NCBI RefSeq assembly: GCF_030382115.1
Contig: NZ_JAUDRJ010000003.1
Span: forward strand, 6,667,232-6,731,231
DNA from: Nostoc sp. GT001
GTDB taxonomy: Bacteria; Cyanobacteriota; Cyanobacteriia; Cyanobacteriales; Nostocaceae
Direction of reading: 5' to 3'
DNA length: 64,000 bases
Below the pieces are notes generated by a model. The model had not been told where the DNA came from and searched no databases. It saw nothing but the letters and a program-made list of their open reading frames with translations. Shown here in pieces: positions 8,837-17,587 of this stretch; within the stretch, counting starts at the first letter, position 1; every line of letters begins with the position of its first letter. The translations under genes were made by a program, and so were the position numbers.

Positions 8837-9853
8837 TTGGTGCTGACAGTTCATCACATTATTATTGATGGCTGGTCAATTGATGTCATCTTCAAGGATT
8901 TGGGTGCGATATATTCAGCAGAATGTCAGAATATTCCAGATGAAATGGAAGAACCAATGCAATTCCGGCAATACATAAACTGGCAAGAACAGCAAATTCA
9001 AACTGAGAAAATGCTAGCAGACAAATCTTACTGGTTAGGACAATTTGCTGATTCAATTCCCGTCTTAGAGTTGCCAACAGATTACCCGCGTCCCCAAGTA
9101 CAAACTTATGCTGGGGTTGAACAAACGCTACTCGTTGATGCTGAATGTTTGCGTGAGTTAAAAAGCTTCAGCAATCAGCATAGATGTACCTTGTTTATGA
9201 CCTTAATTGCTGTCTTAAATTTGTTATTACATCACTTATCTGGTCAAAATGACATCGTGATTGGTGTTCCTACGGCTGGACAAACTTGTGTAGAAGATAA
9301 AGACCTAGTTGGCTATTGTGCTAATGTATTGCCATTGCGCTTTGTAGTTAAAAACCAAAGTTTTAGTGACTATCTCAATACTATTAAAAAGGTAGTTTTG
9401 CAGGGCTATGAGCATCAAAATTATCCGATTAGCCAATTGCTCAAGGAACTGAATATTAAGCGCGATCCCAGCCGACCACCTCTGATTACAACATTAGTTG
9501 GTATGGATAAATTTGGTGTTGAACTAAAATTTTTTGGGCTGAAAGTTGAGGGCTTGACAAATTATCTTGGCATTGCTCGGAGAGAACTAACTTGGAATAT
9601 GGTTGAGAGCGATGGGAAACTATCATTGAAGTGTAATTACAACGCAGATATTTATAGTGCCTCTACAATTCGGCTCTGGATGCAGCAATTGGAAACCATT
9701 TTCCACACTGTCATAAAACAGCCCGATATCAGCCTAGATGCGATCGCCGAAAAACTGACTCAAGTAGATGGACAAAAACAGATTGGAGAAGAACAAAAAT
9801 TAGCAGTGGCTAGTATGCAAAAGTTAAAAAACTTTAAGAGAAATTCTATATAA
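8837..9853 (+). CDS. Condensation domain remainder, C-terminal end of the broken PKS/NRPS
   Basis: Homology resumes at about 8,792 (LLRVHILKLEPQL), before the first nominal start. The active-site motif HHIIIDGWS (HHxxxDG) is intact, and the rest of the condensation domain runs to ~residue 295. The end (KLKNFKRNSI) resembles the basic docking tails that finish cyanobacterial NRPS subunits, so this is probably the natural C-terminus. No adenylation or thiolation domain follows; the next gene is a DUF3598 protein and then a transposon. The partner NRPS module therefore lies elsewhere or is gone. Confidence 0.78.
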   Translation: MVLTVHHIIIDGWSIDVIFKDLGAIYSAECQNIPDEMEEPMQFRQYINWQEQQIQTEKMLADKSYWLGQFADSIPVLELPTDYPRPQVQTYAGVEQTLLVDAECLRELKSFSNQHRCTLFMTLIAVLNLLLHHLSGQNDIVIGVPTAGQTCVEDKDLVGYCANVLPLRFVVKNQSFSDYLNTIKKVVLQGYEHQNYPISQLLKELNIKRDPSRPPLITTLVGMDKFGVELKFFGLKVEGLTNYLGIARRELTWNMVESDGKLSLKCNYNADIYSASTIRLWMQQLETIFHTVIKQPDISLDAIAEKLTQVDGQKQIGEEQKLAVASMQKLKNFKRNSI

Positions 9854-9926
9854 TATCAAAAGTATTTATGAATACTTTGAATCTAAAATTATATTTGCTG
9901 ACAAAATGAGATTTTTCTAAACAATC

Positions 9927-10451
9927 ATGAATAACCCAATGACAAATTTGCCTAGTTTTGATCCAAATCTTCAAATTAAATTAGAAACTTTTAAAGTTTT
10001 GCCAAGATTTGTAGGCACTTGGGAAGGAAACTGGATTCGCCTAGATGAAAATGGTAATGAAATTGAGAGATTCACATCACTTTTAAATCAAAATATTATT
10101 AATAATCAATGGGTACAAACTAATCAGAATAAATATCCTGATGGTAAAATTGTTAACATAAGTTTTTTTGGCAAGGCTGTGGGGGTAGGTAAGGTACTTT
10201 TTGAAAGTCCCGATTATCCTTATTGCAATTTTCAGATGATAGTAGAAGAATATAGTGATAATATTATCATGATTAGAGTATCAGATAAGATAACAGGTTT
10301 TCCATTAGCATTAGAAACTATCAACTTAATTAGTGATACTGAAAGAATCAGGACGTTACAAAAGTTTAAGCTACCAGATGGAAAATTATCTGGATTCATA
10401 ATTGTTGTTGAAAACAAGATTTTGCGAAATTCGGGGCGTGATTATCAATAG
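9927..10451 (+). CDS. DUF3598-type (calycin-like) protein
   Basis: This 174-residue protein begins FKVLPRFVGTWEGNWIRLDENGNEIERF. The F-x-GTWEG-x-W start and alternating beta-strand pattern match the DUF3598 family of cyanobacteria, thought to be beta-barrels of the calycin type. No signal peptide or membrane segment is seen. It lies 73 nt after the PKS/NRPS end on the same strand, so it was probably part of the cluster, but its reaction is not known to me. Its codon use is AT-rich, like the end of the preceding gene. Confidence 0.6.
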   Translation: MNNPMTNLPSFDPNLQIKLETFKVLPRFVGTWEGNWIRLDENGNEIERFTSLLNQNIINNQWVQTNQNKYPDGKIVNISFFGKAVGVGKVLFESPDYPYCNFQMIVEEYSDNIIMIRVSDKITGFPLALETINLISDTERIRTLQKFKLPDGKLSGFIIVVENKILRNSGRDYQ

Positions 10452-10657
10452 AGTTATTGGGAAATAATTCATAGTTAGTGGCTCAAATTAATTGCAAATA
10501 AGCCGGATGCCTGTTTACCAACTGTTGCATAGAGCAATATAGAACCCATTTGATATCTTTTAGCCGATCAAATCGTAAGGCAAAAGGTTCTTGTTCTGGA
10601 AAGCGGTCATTTAATAATGGAAAAGTCCGTTTTTGCGGACTTTATTTGTTGAGTTAT
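10452..10657. other. Intergenic stretch with an unassigned minus-strand open frame
   Basis: Between the DUF3598 gene and the first mobile element there is an open but startless minus-strand frame ending at 10,483. It contains NDRFPEQEPFALRF and NRHPAYLQLI. It looks like a gene remnant; I do not recognise the family. The right end carries a hairpin (next entry). Confidence 0.35.
10621..10647. terminator. Hairpin, likely terminator
   Basis: AAAGTCCG (10,622-10,629) pairs with CGGACTTT (10,636-10,643) around a TTTTTG loop and is followed by T-rich sequence; A-rich sequence precedes it, so it could stop transcription in both directions. It would end the biosynthetic cluster. Confidence 0.5.
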
Positions 10658-10802
10658 ATCATGTCCGCTTGATTGCTTATTAAACCCGAAGAACCCCACC
10701 CCCGCCAAAGCTACGCTTTGTCTCCCCTCCCGAAGAGCGGGGAGGGGATTAAGGGGAGCCAGCGCGGTCTTGGGGGTTTCCCCCATGAGCGACTGGCGTG
10801 TG

Positions 10803-12092
10803 CAGGGTGGATTAATTGTCGAGAGAGAAAATATAACATAGAAGGATGATTCCTTAAGAAAAACACGGTTCTCCCAGAGGAAAGTTAGGAATGAATTTAA
10901 TCGAAGCAATCCAAGGGGTTCCCGATTATCGACATGCTAGAGGTATTAGACATAGACTTTGGATAATACTAACTATAGTTTTGTTAGGTAGTTGTACAGG
11001 ATATTGGGGGTATAAACCTTTAGCTGAGTTCACAAAAAATCATCGATTATCTCTAATCAAATTATTAGATTTATCTCCAGATATTCAATTTCCGTCAGCA
11101 TCAACATTCAGAAATATTATGATGTCAATTGATTTTCAGATATTAGCTGAACTGTTTAACGTCTGGGCAGAAAAGAGTTTGCCAATTAATTTCAAAGAAT
11201 TATTTGCCATCGATGGGAAATGTATTAAAAGTACTGTAACCGGGGGAAATCAATCCTATCAAAACTTTGTGAGTATCGTTTCAGTTTTCAGTTTATAGTC
11301 ATCAGCAAGGATGGGTAATCAGACATCAAGCTATGGAAAATAACAAAAACAGTGAGATTAGTGTGGTAGAAGAGCTAATTAAAAAGCTTTATGGGCATCA
11401 TATCGTGATTACAGCCGATGCACTACATTGCCAAAAAAACTGTTGAGCTGATTATCGAGGGAGAAAATGACTACATTATTACTATTAAAAGAAACCAGCC
11501 AAATCTCCTGAAAGTAGCTACTGAGCTAGCTGAATCCTCAATCGCTATCGATACCAATTACCATGATGAAAATTTACATGGACGAAAGACTACTCGTCAA
11601 GTCAAAGTCTATCCAATTCCATTTGAGTCACTACCTGATTGGGTTGGCGCTAAAAGTTTAATTGAGGTTAACAGATATGGAACTCGACCTCAAGGATAGA
11701 ATTGTCGTCGCCAGATTGTTGACTATCATGAACAACACTTTTATTTAAGTAGCTGAAATTATTCAGCTTCAGAATTCGCGGAGATTATTCGTGGTCATTG
11801 GTCAATTGAAAATCAACTTCATTGGGTCAAGGATGTAACTTTAAATGAAGATAACTGTATTCATACTGGCGGTTTTTCACCAGCTAATTGGGCGATGGTC
11901 AGACAGTTTTTAGTTTCCCTGGCTCGTCAGTTAAATTGTCGGACTCTTCCCGAAGCGTTAAGGCTGATGGCTAACCAACTTCAAATGATTTTTGATGCGC
12001 TATTTGACCACTCCGACTCCTTTTGCCCAATGCCTGTGAGTCCAATGGTCGAGTGAGAAAACTTTTTCTCGCCCGACAATTAATCCACCCTG
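10803..12092 (+). mobile_element. ISAs1-family insertion sequence, copy 1 (inactive)
   Basis: This 1,290-bp element has terminal inverted repeats CAGGGTGGATTAATTGTCG and CGACAATTAATCCACCCTG. It is flanked by a 19-bp direct repeat, CATGAGCGACTGGCGTGTG, at 10,784-10,802 and 12,093-12,111. It is nested in the MITE-like element. The copy at 28,047-29,337 is one base longer, from an extra A in an A run. Its transposase gene is broken (next entry). Confidence 0.85.
10891..12056 (+). pseudogene. ISAs1-family transposase, copy 1, multiply broken
   Basis: The N-terminal part (10,891-11,298) shows the family opening IQGVPDYRHARGIRHRLW and the first catalytic segment FAIDGKCIKST. A 7-bp tandem duplication (TTTTCAG at 11,285-11,291) shifts the frame. 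An A7 run near 11,433 shifts it again. In the last frame a TAG (11,697-11,699) and a TGA (11,754-11,756) interrupt the coding sequence, before RGHWSIENQLHWVKDV and the C-terminus ending at 12,056. With four lesions no active transposase can be made from it. Confidence 0.88.
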
Positions 12093-12186
12093 CATGAGCG
12101 ACTGGCGTGTGGGGTGCAATGACTGTGGTTAGCATAACTAATTATGCGGACATGATATTATAAATAATCGTGTCTCAGTCGTTACA

Positions 12187-14118
12187 TTAACTTCGCTTTG
12201 TAGAAGGTTGTTTCTGTTTTGAAACACTAGGCTGAGGGTTTAAAAATGGGGGGATAGGACAGTCTAGCGTCATGGCGATCGCTCTGAGTAAATCTGCCTC
12301 TGAAGGAGTAACTTTGTTATCTAATAGTACCGTGTGGGCGCAAGCATCAACAATAGCTTGTTTGAGTTTGGGAGTGGCAAGACGCAGGCGCTCAATACTT
12401 TTCTTTAGTTCAGTAAAATTACAAGTTAATGGCATTTCTGGTTTTTCTTGCTCTCCGGCTTTGGGAAGTCGAAAAACTCCAGAACGAAAAGCATAGGCGA
12501 TATCTTCAGTAGACGCATCGGGTTGGGAGTGTCCGACACGAGCAATTACGGACAGAACTAATAGACTATCTGGCCAAATCTGTTCGATGGAGGTGAATTC
12601 TACTGGTGTAGTAGATGTGGGATTTATACTAGGTTGCAGACGATGCCACATTATTAACTGCAACACAAAATGCCACAGCGATAAACTTCCGGTGGCTACA
12701 ACTAAACCGTGGATGCATTTGCATAGCCTTTGGCATTCTTTGGCAGAGTTTTGGCGCAATACGGGTACTGCCAAATCCACAAGTGGTAAGCGAATTCTGG
12801 GATCTAACTGATTAATTTCGCTACTTAATTGTAGGGTTTTCTCTACCAAATCAGCAGGTTGTACTTCTCGTAACCAAGCAATTTGACGTTCTTTAATTTG
12901 GAGATTTTCCGTATCTAATGCTAGCGCCAAAGCGATCGCCATTGCACTTTGTTGCTCACGCGCACCCAAACGCAGGGATTCTGGTAACTGCGATAACAGC
13001 GCTTGAGCATGGGCAAAATGCTCTGGTGTAACGCTTCCAACTTGGTTTACAACCTGTTCTGGCGTGGCGTTAGAACCACCAGCAAAGCCCATTGTTAGGG
13101 ATTCTTGGGAAGGAGAACGCATTTGATTGCGAGATGGCATTGCTGCTAAATTGCTGACGTTCAAACCCCCAACGCGGCGGATACGTTCTGCTAGGGGTGG
13201 GTGGGTAGAAAACATATCTTCCCAGAAAGAGGGGTTGAGGGCATTGCCAAAAAACATGTGGCTAGAGGCTTCTGCACCCGGCGATATTAACCGTGAATCC
13301 ATCTGTTGGAGTTTTTGAAAGACTCCGGTAAGTCCGTTGGGGTTGCGAGTGAACTGTACGGCTGAAGCATCAGCGAGAAATTCGCGTTGGCGAGAGACGG
13401 CGGCTTTAATCAAGCGTCCGCAAAGTAATCCGATACCGCCAATTGCCATTAGTGCCAAACCAAATGCCCAGATAGGTAAACCCTTGTCTTCCTTTCCTAA
13501 ACGGAAGCTACCGCGAAGACGCCACAGCAATTCTCCGGTTAAATAAATGAACAAAATCCCATGCAGTAATCCTACTAAACGCAAATTCAGCCGCATATCT
13601 CCATTGAGAATATGACTGAATTCGTGGCCGATAACTCCTTGTACTTCATCCCGGCTCAGGTGTTCCAAAGTTCCACGGGTAACTCCAATTACAGCATCAT
13701 TGGGCGTAAATCCAGCAGCAAAGGCATTAATGCCTGTTTCTCTGTCGAGGAGATAAACTTGTGGGACAGAAATACCAGAAGCGATCGCCATTTCCTCGAC
13801 AATATTTAATAGTTGTCGCCCTTGTTCGTCGGCCATTTCTGGTAGCAGGAGTCTTCCTCCTAACTCTTGGGCAATTACGCTTCCACCCTGCCGGAGACAG
13901 GCAATTTTGTACAAACTTCCGATTGCGATCGCAATTATTGTAATCCCAGCTACATAAAGAAATAACCCTGGATGCCACCAAACACGAGGAGCCATGCGAA
14001 ACAGAAATAAACTGGCAATATAAATCGCCATAATCATAACTGCGATCGACAGGGAAAATAACCCAATTAATTGTTGCGTATTTTGGCGTGCCCGATCCTG
14101 ATGTTCAAAGAAATTCAT
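12187..14118 (-). CDS. M48-family membrane zinc metallopeptidase
   Basis: The protein has two N-terminal membrane segments (~20-43 and ~52-72), then an M48 peptidase domain with the zinc motif HEFSH at about residue 165-169. Two further hydrophobic segments (~180-198 and ~218-236) follow, as in HtpX-type proteases. The C-terminal ~300 residues are an extra alpha-helical region not found in short HtpX. I chose the ATG at 14,118, preceded by AGGTG, over the GTG at 14,124. It begins 6 nt after the lemA stop. LemA plus M48 peptidase is a common pair, and a role in membrane protein quality control is likely; the substrate is unknown. Confidence 0.88.
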   Translation of the reverse strand: MNFFEHQDRARQNTQQLIGLFSLSIAVMIMAIYIASLFLFRMAPRVWWHPGLFLYVAGITIIAIAIGSLYKIACLRQGGSVIAQELGGRLLLPEMADEQGRQLLNIVEEMAIASGISVPQVYLLDRETGINAFAAGFTPNDAVIGVTRGTLEHLSRDEVQGVIGHEFSHILNGDMRLNLRLVGLLHGILFIYLTGELLWRLRGSFRLGKEDKGLPIWAFGLALMAIGGIGLLCGRLIKAAVSRQREFLADASAVQFTRNPNGLTGVFQKLQQMDSRLISPGAEASSHMFFGNALNPSFWEDMFSTHPPLAERIRRVGGLNVSNLAAMPSRNQMRSPSQESLTMGFAGGSNATPEQVVNQVGSVTPEHFAHAQALLSQLPESLRLGAREQQSAMAIALALALDTENLQIKERQIAWLREVQPADLVEKTLQLSSEINQLDPRIRLPLVDLAVPVLRQNSAKECQRLCKCIHGLVVATGSLSLWHFVLQLIMWHRLQPSINPTSTTPVEFTSIEQIWPDSLLVLSVIARVGHSQPDASTEDIAYAFRSGVFRLPKAGEQEKPEMPLTCNFTELKKSIERLRLATPKLKQAIVDACAHTVLLDNKVTPSEADLLRAIAMTLDCPIPPFLNPQPSVSKQKQPSTKRS

Positions 14119-14124
14119 AGACAC

Positions 14125-14712
14125 CTAAAAAGACACGCGTGGGGCATTTCTGATTTCTGGAGTAGCTTCGGGGAGCAATTCTGCAACAGTAAAGTTAAAT
14201 GTATTTGCCACCAGGTTGCTAGGGAAAGATTCACTCTTGGTGTTGTAAAGTGTCACTGCGTCATTAAAAGCCTGACGGGCAAAAGCAATCCGGTTTTCAG
14301 TGGAAGACAATTCTTCCATTACCTGAGTCATAGCGCGATCGGCTTTCAATTCTGGATAAGATTCTGAAAGTACCATCAACCGACTTAACGCACCCGTCAG
14401 CGCCCCTTCAGCATTGCCCAATTGTTGCATCGCTTGGGGATCTCCAGGATTTTGGGCGGCGCGACCGCTAGCATTAATTGCAGAATTTCGGGCGGCAATA
14501 ACTGCTTCTAAGGTTTCTCGCTCATGTTTCATGTACCCCTTGGCTGTTTCCACCAAGTTGGGAATTAAGTCATAGCGGCGCTGTAATTGAACATCGATTT
14601 GAGAGTAAGCATTTTTGTAACGGTTGCGATACTTAACTAAATCGTTGTAGCTATTAATGATAATTACAGCAACAATGGCAACTAAAGCAACAGCAAATAT
14701 TAAAAGCCCCAT
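14125..14712 (-). CDS. lemA: LemA family protein
   Basis: It has one N-terminal membrane segment (residues 3-20), then the conserved LemA coiled helices: YNDLVKYRNRYKNAYSQIDVQL, RRYDLIPNLVETAKGYMKHE, and a C-terminal YNTKSESFPSNLVA. At 195 residues it is of usual length. It should be anchored in the membrane with a helical bundle outside. It is the first gene of a two-gene minus-strand operon with the M48 peptidase; the start codon of the peptidase lies only a few bases after the LemA stop. Confidence 0.93.
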   Translation of the reverse strand: MGLLIFAVALVAIVAVIIINSYNDLVKYRNRYKNAYSQIDVQLQRRYDLIPNLVETAKGYMKHERETLEAVIAARNSAINASGRAAQNPGDPQAMQQLGNAEGALTGALSRLMVLSESYPELKADRAMTQVMEELSSTENRIAFARQAFNDAVTLYNTKSESFPSNLVANTFNFTVAELLPEATPEIRNAPRVSF

Positions 14713-15085
14713 ATTTTTAGATTATTTCCATCAGGTACTTACTTTTTTGCAGATTTACCAATTACGGTAATCCTCATATCCAACAGAATTTATGTGGATA
14801 TAGAGATGAGTCTACTTGTCGCAAGTTGGCTTCGTCGTCTGTAAAATTAGTTACGCAAGTTTACTGATGTAGGATTTTTTAAATAACCGCAGAGGCGCAG
14901 AGAACGCAGAGTGAAATAAATTAAAGTTTGTAGTAAGGACTTTAGTACTGATAATCCTTGCTCTGAGCGATAAATCGCTCACTCAAACTAAGAGTTTATT
15001 TTATTGTATTTAATTATGTGTACCTACTTATCATCTCTGTGTACTCTGTGCCTCTGTAGTCGATTAAAAATTCTAGCCAGATATG
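14713..15085. other. Intergenic region with dispersed repeat pieces
   Basis: This stretch is upstream of lemA and contains no convincing gene. It holds a copy of a repeat with aaggactttagta, tccttgctctgagcgataaatcgct and a T-rich end (about 14,935-15,010); a close relative lies at 25,590-25,675. Another piece (ctctgtgtactctgtgcctctg) is a common Nostoc intergenic motif. Confidence 0.5.
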
Positions 15086-15337
15086 TCACCGATGAATCTG
15101 AGTAAATAGGGAATAACCACTGACAGCAAAAATAAAAAGGATGGCGGCAGGAAAAATTATTACATCCCTGACAATAAATAAAATCCAATCTTTTCTTAGT
15201 TCTTGTTTAAACTTAAGTTCTCGCAGTTTTCGCTCAAGTTCTAAGTCTTCTGGTGACTGCAAGTTGACAGGTGGCAAAATTAGCGGATTATCGCCTTTGC
15301 TGGCAATTCTTTTTGATAAATCTGTTATATCTGTCAT
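15086..15337 (-). CDS. Small hypothetical protein with one C-terminal membrane segment
   Basis: The protein has 83 residues. The N-terminal half is charged and helical (LELERKLRELKFKQELRKDW). The C-terminal part (~52-76) is one hydrophobic segment, FIVRDVIIFPAAILFIFAVSGY, so it is probably a tail-anchored membrane protein. I do not recognise a family. It lies alone between lemA and psaK on the same strand. The coding potential is supported mainly by its amino-acid pattern. Confidence 0.5.
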   Translation of the reverse strand: MTDITDLSKRIASKGDNPLILPPVNLQSPEDLELERKLRELKFKQELRKDWILFIVRDVIIFPAAILFIFAVSGYSLFTQIHR

Positions 15338-15371
15338 GCCGTTGAGATACTGATATTACTTAGTGTCTCAT

Positions 15372-15403
15372 AAAAAAGAGCCAGAGAAGTAACTCTCTGG
15401 CTC
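15372..15403 (-). terminator. Rho-independent terminator of psaK
   Basis: Read on the minus strand, GAGCCAGAGAG pairs with CTCTCTGGCTC and is followed by six T. It lies about 50 bases downstream of the psaK stop codon. Confidence 0.8.
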
Positions 15404-15453
15404 AAAGCTGGAGACAAAAGAATCATCAAATAAAGGCTAACTTGGGTAAGAAC

Positions 15454-15714
15454 CTAAATTCTTCCCAGGTTATGCAGCCCTAAAATAGTACCTACTCCCA
15501 AGATATGACCAAAGGCGGTAGTTGCTAAAAGGGCTGGTAAACCAAAACCACCAAAGAAATTGGCTGAGGGTAGTCCTGGTTCTGCGTTGGGATACTTGAT
15601 GCTAGATTTGCCAAAGGCAATGGCAACGATATTAGCAATAATCATAATCAGTCCAACTGTAGGACTCCATTGCAGAGGTGTGGTTGCAGCAGCGAGTAAG
15701 GTTGAAGTCAACAC
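15454..15714 (-). CDS. psaK: Photosystem I subunit PsaK
   Basis: This 86-residue protein with two membrane segments matches PsaK. The first is ~16-33; the conserved loop SIKYPNAEPGLPSANFFGG follows, and the second is ~58-80 with GHILGVGTILGL. It sits at the edge of the photosystem I complex in the thylakoid membrane. The start is a GTG with AGGAG about 9 nt upstream; a strong terminator follows the gene. Confidence 0.95.
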   Translation of the reverse strand: MLTSTLLAAATTPLQWSPTVGLIMIIANIVAIAFGKSSIKYPNAEPGLPSANFFGGFGLPALLATTAFGHILGVGTILGLHNLGRI

Positions 15715-16210
15715 CTAGATTTGCTCCTGAAATTTATTAATGGTTGAAAACATAATCTGAAACTTTCCGAAGCAAATTCAAGAAATTACCCGATTTTGCA
15801 TCAATATTTAACAGTTATTCTTACTACTTAATAAAATATGAGTTCAACGCAGCGAGCTGACTGTGGTAGCTAGTTTGAATTTAAATATCTGAAACAAGCA
15901 AACTGGTAGTCTTTATTTATACTCAAACACCAGTGATTCTGATGAAATTATTGCAATGCATCCATCGCAATTTGTGCCGGAGTTACGAATAAAAATATCC
16001 TGACTTTTTGAAGGATATAGCAATACTTAAGAAATTCAAGGAGCGGATTCACCTTTTGGTAGATTTAGACAGAATCATCAAAACTGTATATTTGGATGGG
16101 ATAACATATAATTTGCCGCAAAACCTCATGCTAAATCAGTAATTTCAAGATCGACAGATGAAATTTTGATTGAATTCTAGTTAATTTGTTCCTTAAGTTC
16201 CTCAAAAGCC
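15715..16210. other. Divergent intergenic region between psaK and an efflux adaptor gene
   Basis: About 500 AT-rich bases lie between two divergent genes, so both promoters must be here. I see no convincing gene, hairpin or known repeat. The short minus-strand open frame that reaches into the adaptor gene is a shadow. Confidence 0.4.
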
Positions 16211-17521
16211 ATGACATCCCCTGAGCCTCAAACTGATTTTGGAGAAAAAGCTCCACAAACGTCATTTGAGCCACCTTCTGGAAAACGGCGGTGGCTTTGG
16301 TTGAGTTTAGCCGCACTCCTATTGTTAGGGGGCGGAGCAACTCTAGTCTGGCGTTTACTGACTCCACAAAATTCAGCACCTTCAAATACTAACGCTCAAC
16401 CTCAAGGGGTAAGAGTCAAAATATCAACAGTACAAAGCGGCATAATTGAGGAAAGTTCAGATTTTATTGCTAGTCTAAAATCCCTGCGCTCAGTCACGCT
16501 CCAACCGAGGATTCAGGGTCAAGTTACCCAGATACTTGTCAAATCTGGAGATCCTGTCGTCGAAGGAGCGGCAATTCTCCAAGTAGATCCTACACAACCA
16601 GCAGGTATCAGTGGAAGCAATACTGTGCCTCAAGCATTTTTAATGCAACTGGCAAATGCCCGCGCCACACTCAAATCTTTAGAAGCAGAACGACCATCCT
16701 ACGTTGCGAATCTGCAATTGTACCAGCAGAACTACGAAAAGTTTGTCAGTCTAGCTGAACAAGGAGCCGTGTCTCGACAGACTAGCAATCAGTTTGCTAA
16801 TCGGCTGGCCAATGCTAAGACTAGCCTGGATGCAATTGATTCCAGGATTCAAGCACAACGAGCCACCATCTTACAGGCTGAAAAATCCTTGCAGCAATCT
16901 AATGTAAATACTCAAACACAACAGCCCCAGTCTGACAAAATTACCGCTCCTTTTAGTGGCACAGTTGGCAACATCCCTGTGAAAGTCGGTGATTTAGTTA
17001 ATACTTCTACACCATTAGTTAATATCACGCAAAATCGACCTTTAGAAGTGAATATCTCTGTACCACTACAGCAAGGGCCCCAATTGCGTAAGGGTATGCC
17101 AGTAGAGGTGATGAACACACAAGGTCAAAAGCTTGGTAGAAGTAGGATATTTTTTATTGCACCCAATGCCAGCAATGAAACACAAACGATACTGATTAAA
17201 GCACTTTTTGACAACACTAACAGTCAGCTACGTGCAGATCAATTAGTCAGAGCTAGAGTATTCTGGAATCAACGCCCCGGAGTTTTAATTCCCACAACAG
17301 CAATGACTCGTGTCGGTGGGGACACTTTTGTTTATGTAGTTGAAACAGAGACATCTCCCCAAGGTGTATCCCAACAAGTAGCTCGGCAAAGGCGAGTGAA
17401 GCTAGGCGAGATTAAAGGTAACAATTACCAAGTTATTGAAGGATTACAGCCAGAAGATAAAGTTATTATTTCAGGGTTGCTTAATCTCAGGGATGGTGTT
17501 GCGATCGTTCCAGAATTTTAA
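16211..17521 (+). CDS. RND-type efflux periplasmic adaptor (membrane fusion protein)
   Basis: The 436-residue protein has an N-terminal membrane anchor (~27-46). A lipoyl/barrel-sandwich half follows (VTLQPRIQGQVTQILVKSGDPVVEG). A long alpha-helical hairpin (~140-220) comes next, then the second lipoyl half (ITAPFSGTVGNIPVKVGDLV). A beta-barrel and a membrane-proximal domain ending VIISGLLNLRDGVAIVP close it. This is the AcrA/MexA architecture. Such adaptors link an inner-membrane RND pump to an outer-membrane channel. No pump gene follows: 650 bases of repeats and an unrelated secreted protein come next, so a distant pump must serve it, or the neighbour was lost. Confidence 0.9.
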   Translation: MTSPEPQTDFGEKAPQTSFEPPSGKRRWLWLSLAALLLLGGGATLVWRLLTPQNSAPSNTNAQPQGVRVKISTVQSGIIEESSDFIASLKSLRSVTLQPRIQGQVTQILVKSGDPVVEGAAILQVDPTQPAGISGSNTVPQAFLMQLANARATLKSLEAERPSYVANLQLYQQNYEKFVSLAEQGAVSRQTSNQFANRLANAKTSLDAIDSRIQAQRATILQAEKSLQQSNVNTQTQQPQSDKITAPFSGTVGNIPVKVGDLVNTSTPLVNITQNRPLEVNISVPLQQGPQLRKGMPVEVMNTQGQKLGRSRIFFIAPNASNETQTILIKALFDNTNSQLRADQLVRARVFWNQRPGVLIPTTAMTRVGGDTFVYVVETETSPQGVSQQVARQRRVKLGEIKGNNYQVIEGLQPEDKVIISGLLNLRDGVAIVPEF

Positions 17522-17587
17522 TTAAGGGGAGTCGAAAGGAGGAGCAGGGGAGAAGTCTCAATCTTGTCTCCTACCAATCTTCACCTA

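Larger units (their letters stand above)
2440..9853 (+). pseudogene. Broken PKS/NRPS hybrid gene: KS-AT-ACP-AMT-MT-C
   Basis: One assembly-line gene is split into four consecutive frames (frames 1, 2, 0, 2 by coordinate modulo 3). Concatenated, it would give a protein of about 2,460 residues. Domain order is ketosynthase, acyltransferase, acyl carrier protein, class III aminotransferase, methyltransferase, condensation domain. The frame changes lie in a G-rich repeat near 3,720-3,842, at 4,779-4,786 inside the AT, and at ~8,790 inside the condensation domain. At the last site a single missing C (GGG-CT-CTA for GGG-CCT-CTA) restores Gly-Pro-Leu-Leu-Arg. The other long genes in the window are intact, which favours real decay over poor sequence, but base-level error cannot be excluded. 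The intact product was probably a beta-amino-acyl lipopeptide intermediate (inference). Confidence 0.8.
10658..12156 (+). mobile_element. MITE-like element, copy 1, carrying a nested ISAs1-type element
   Basis: The ends are inverted repeats ATCATGTCCGC and GCGGACATGAT, flanked by a 2-bp AT on both sides (10,656-10,657 and 12,157-12,158). The interior outside the nested IS is non-coding and full of GC-rich palindromes. The same ends occur at 27,960-29,416 and 44,688-44,822. It is probably non-autonomous; the matching transposase is not in the window. Confidence 0.7.

Noticed and set aside
2440-9853. Three separate PKS/NRPS proteins instead of one broken gene
   Set aside because: Breaks fall inside the AT and condensation domain cores and the pieces lack plausible starts.
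10607-10909. 100-codon minus-strand frame over the MITE left end
   Set aside because: It reads through palindromic repeat and IS end sequence; no family resemblance.
11285-11445. Programmed frameshifting in the ISAs1 transposase
   Set aside because: The 7-bp duplication and two in-frame stops cannot be bypassed by one slip on the A run.
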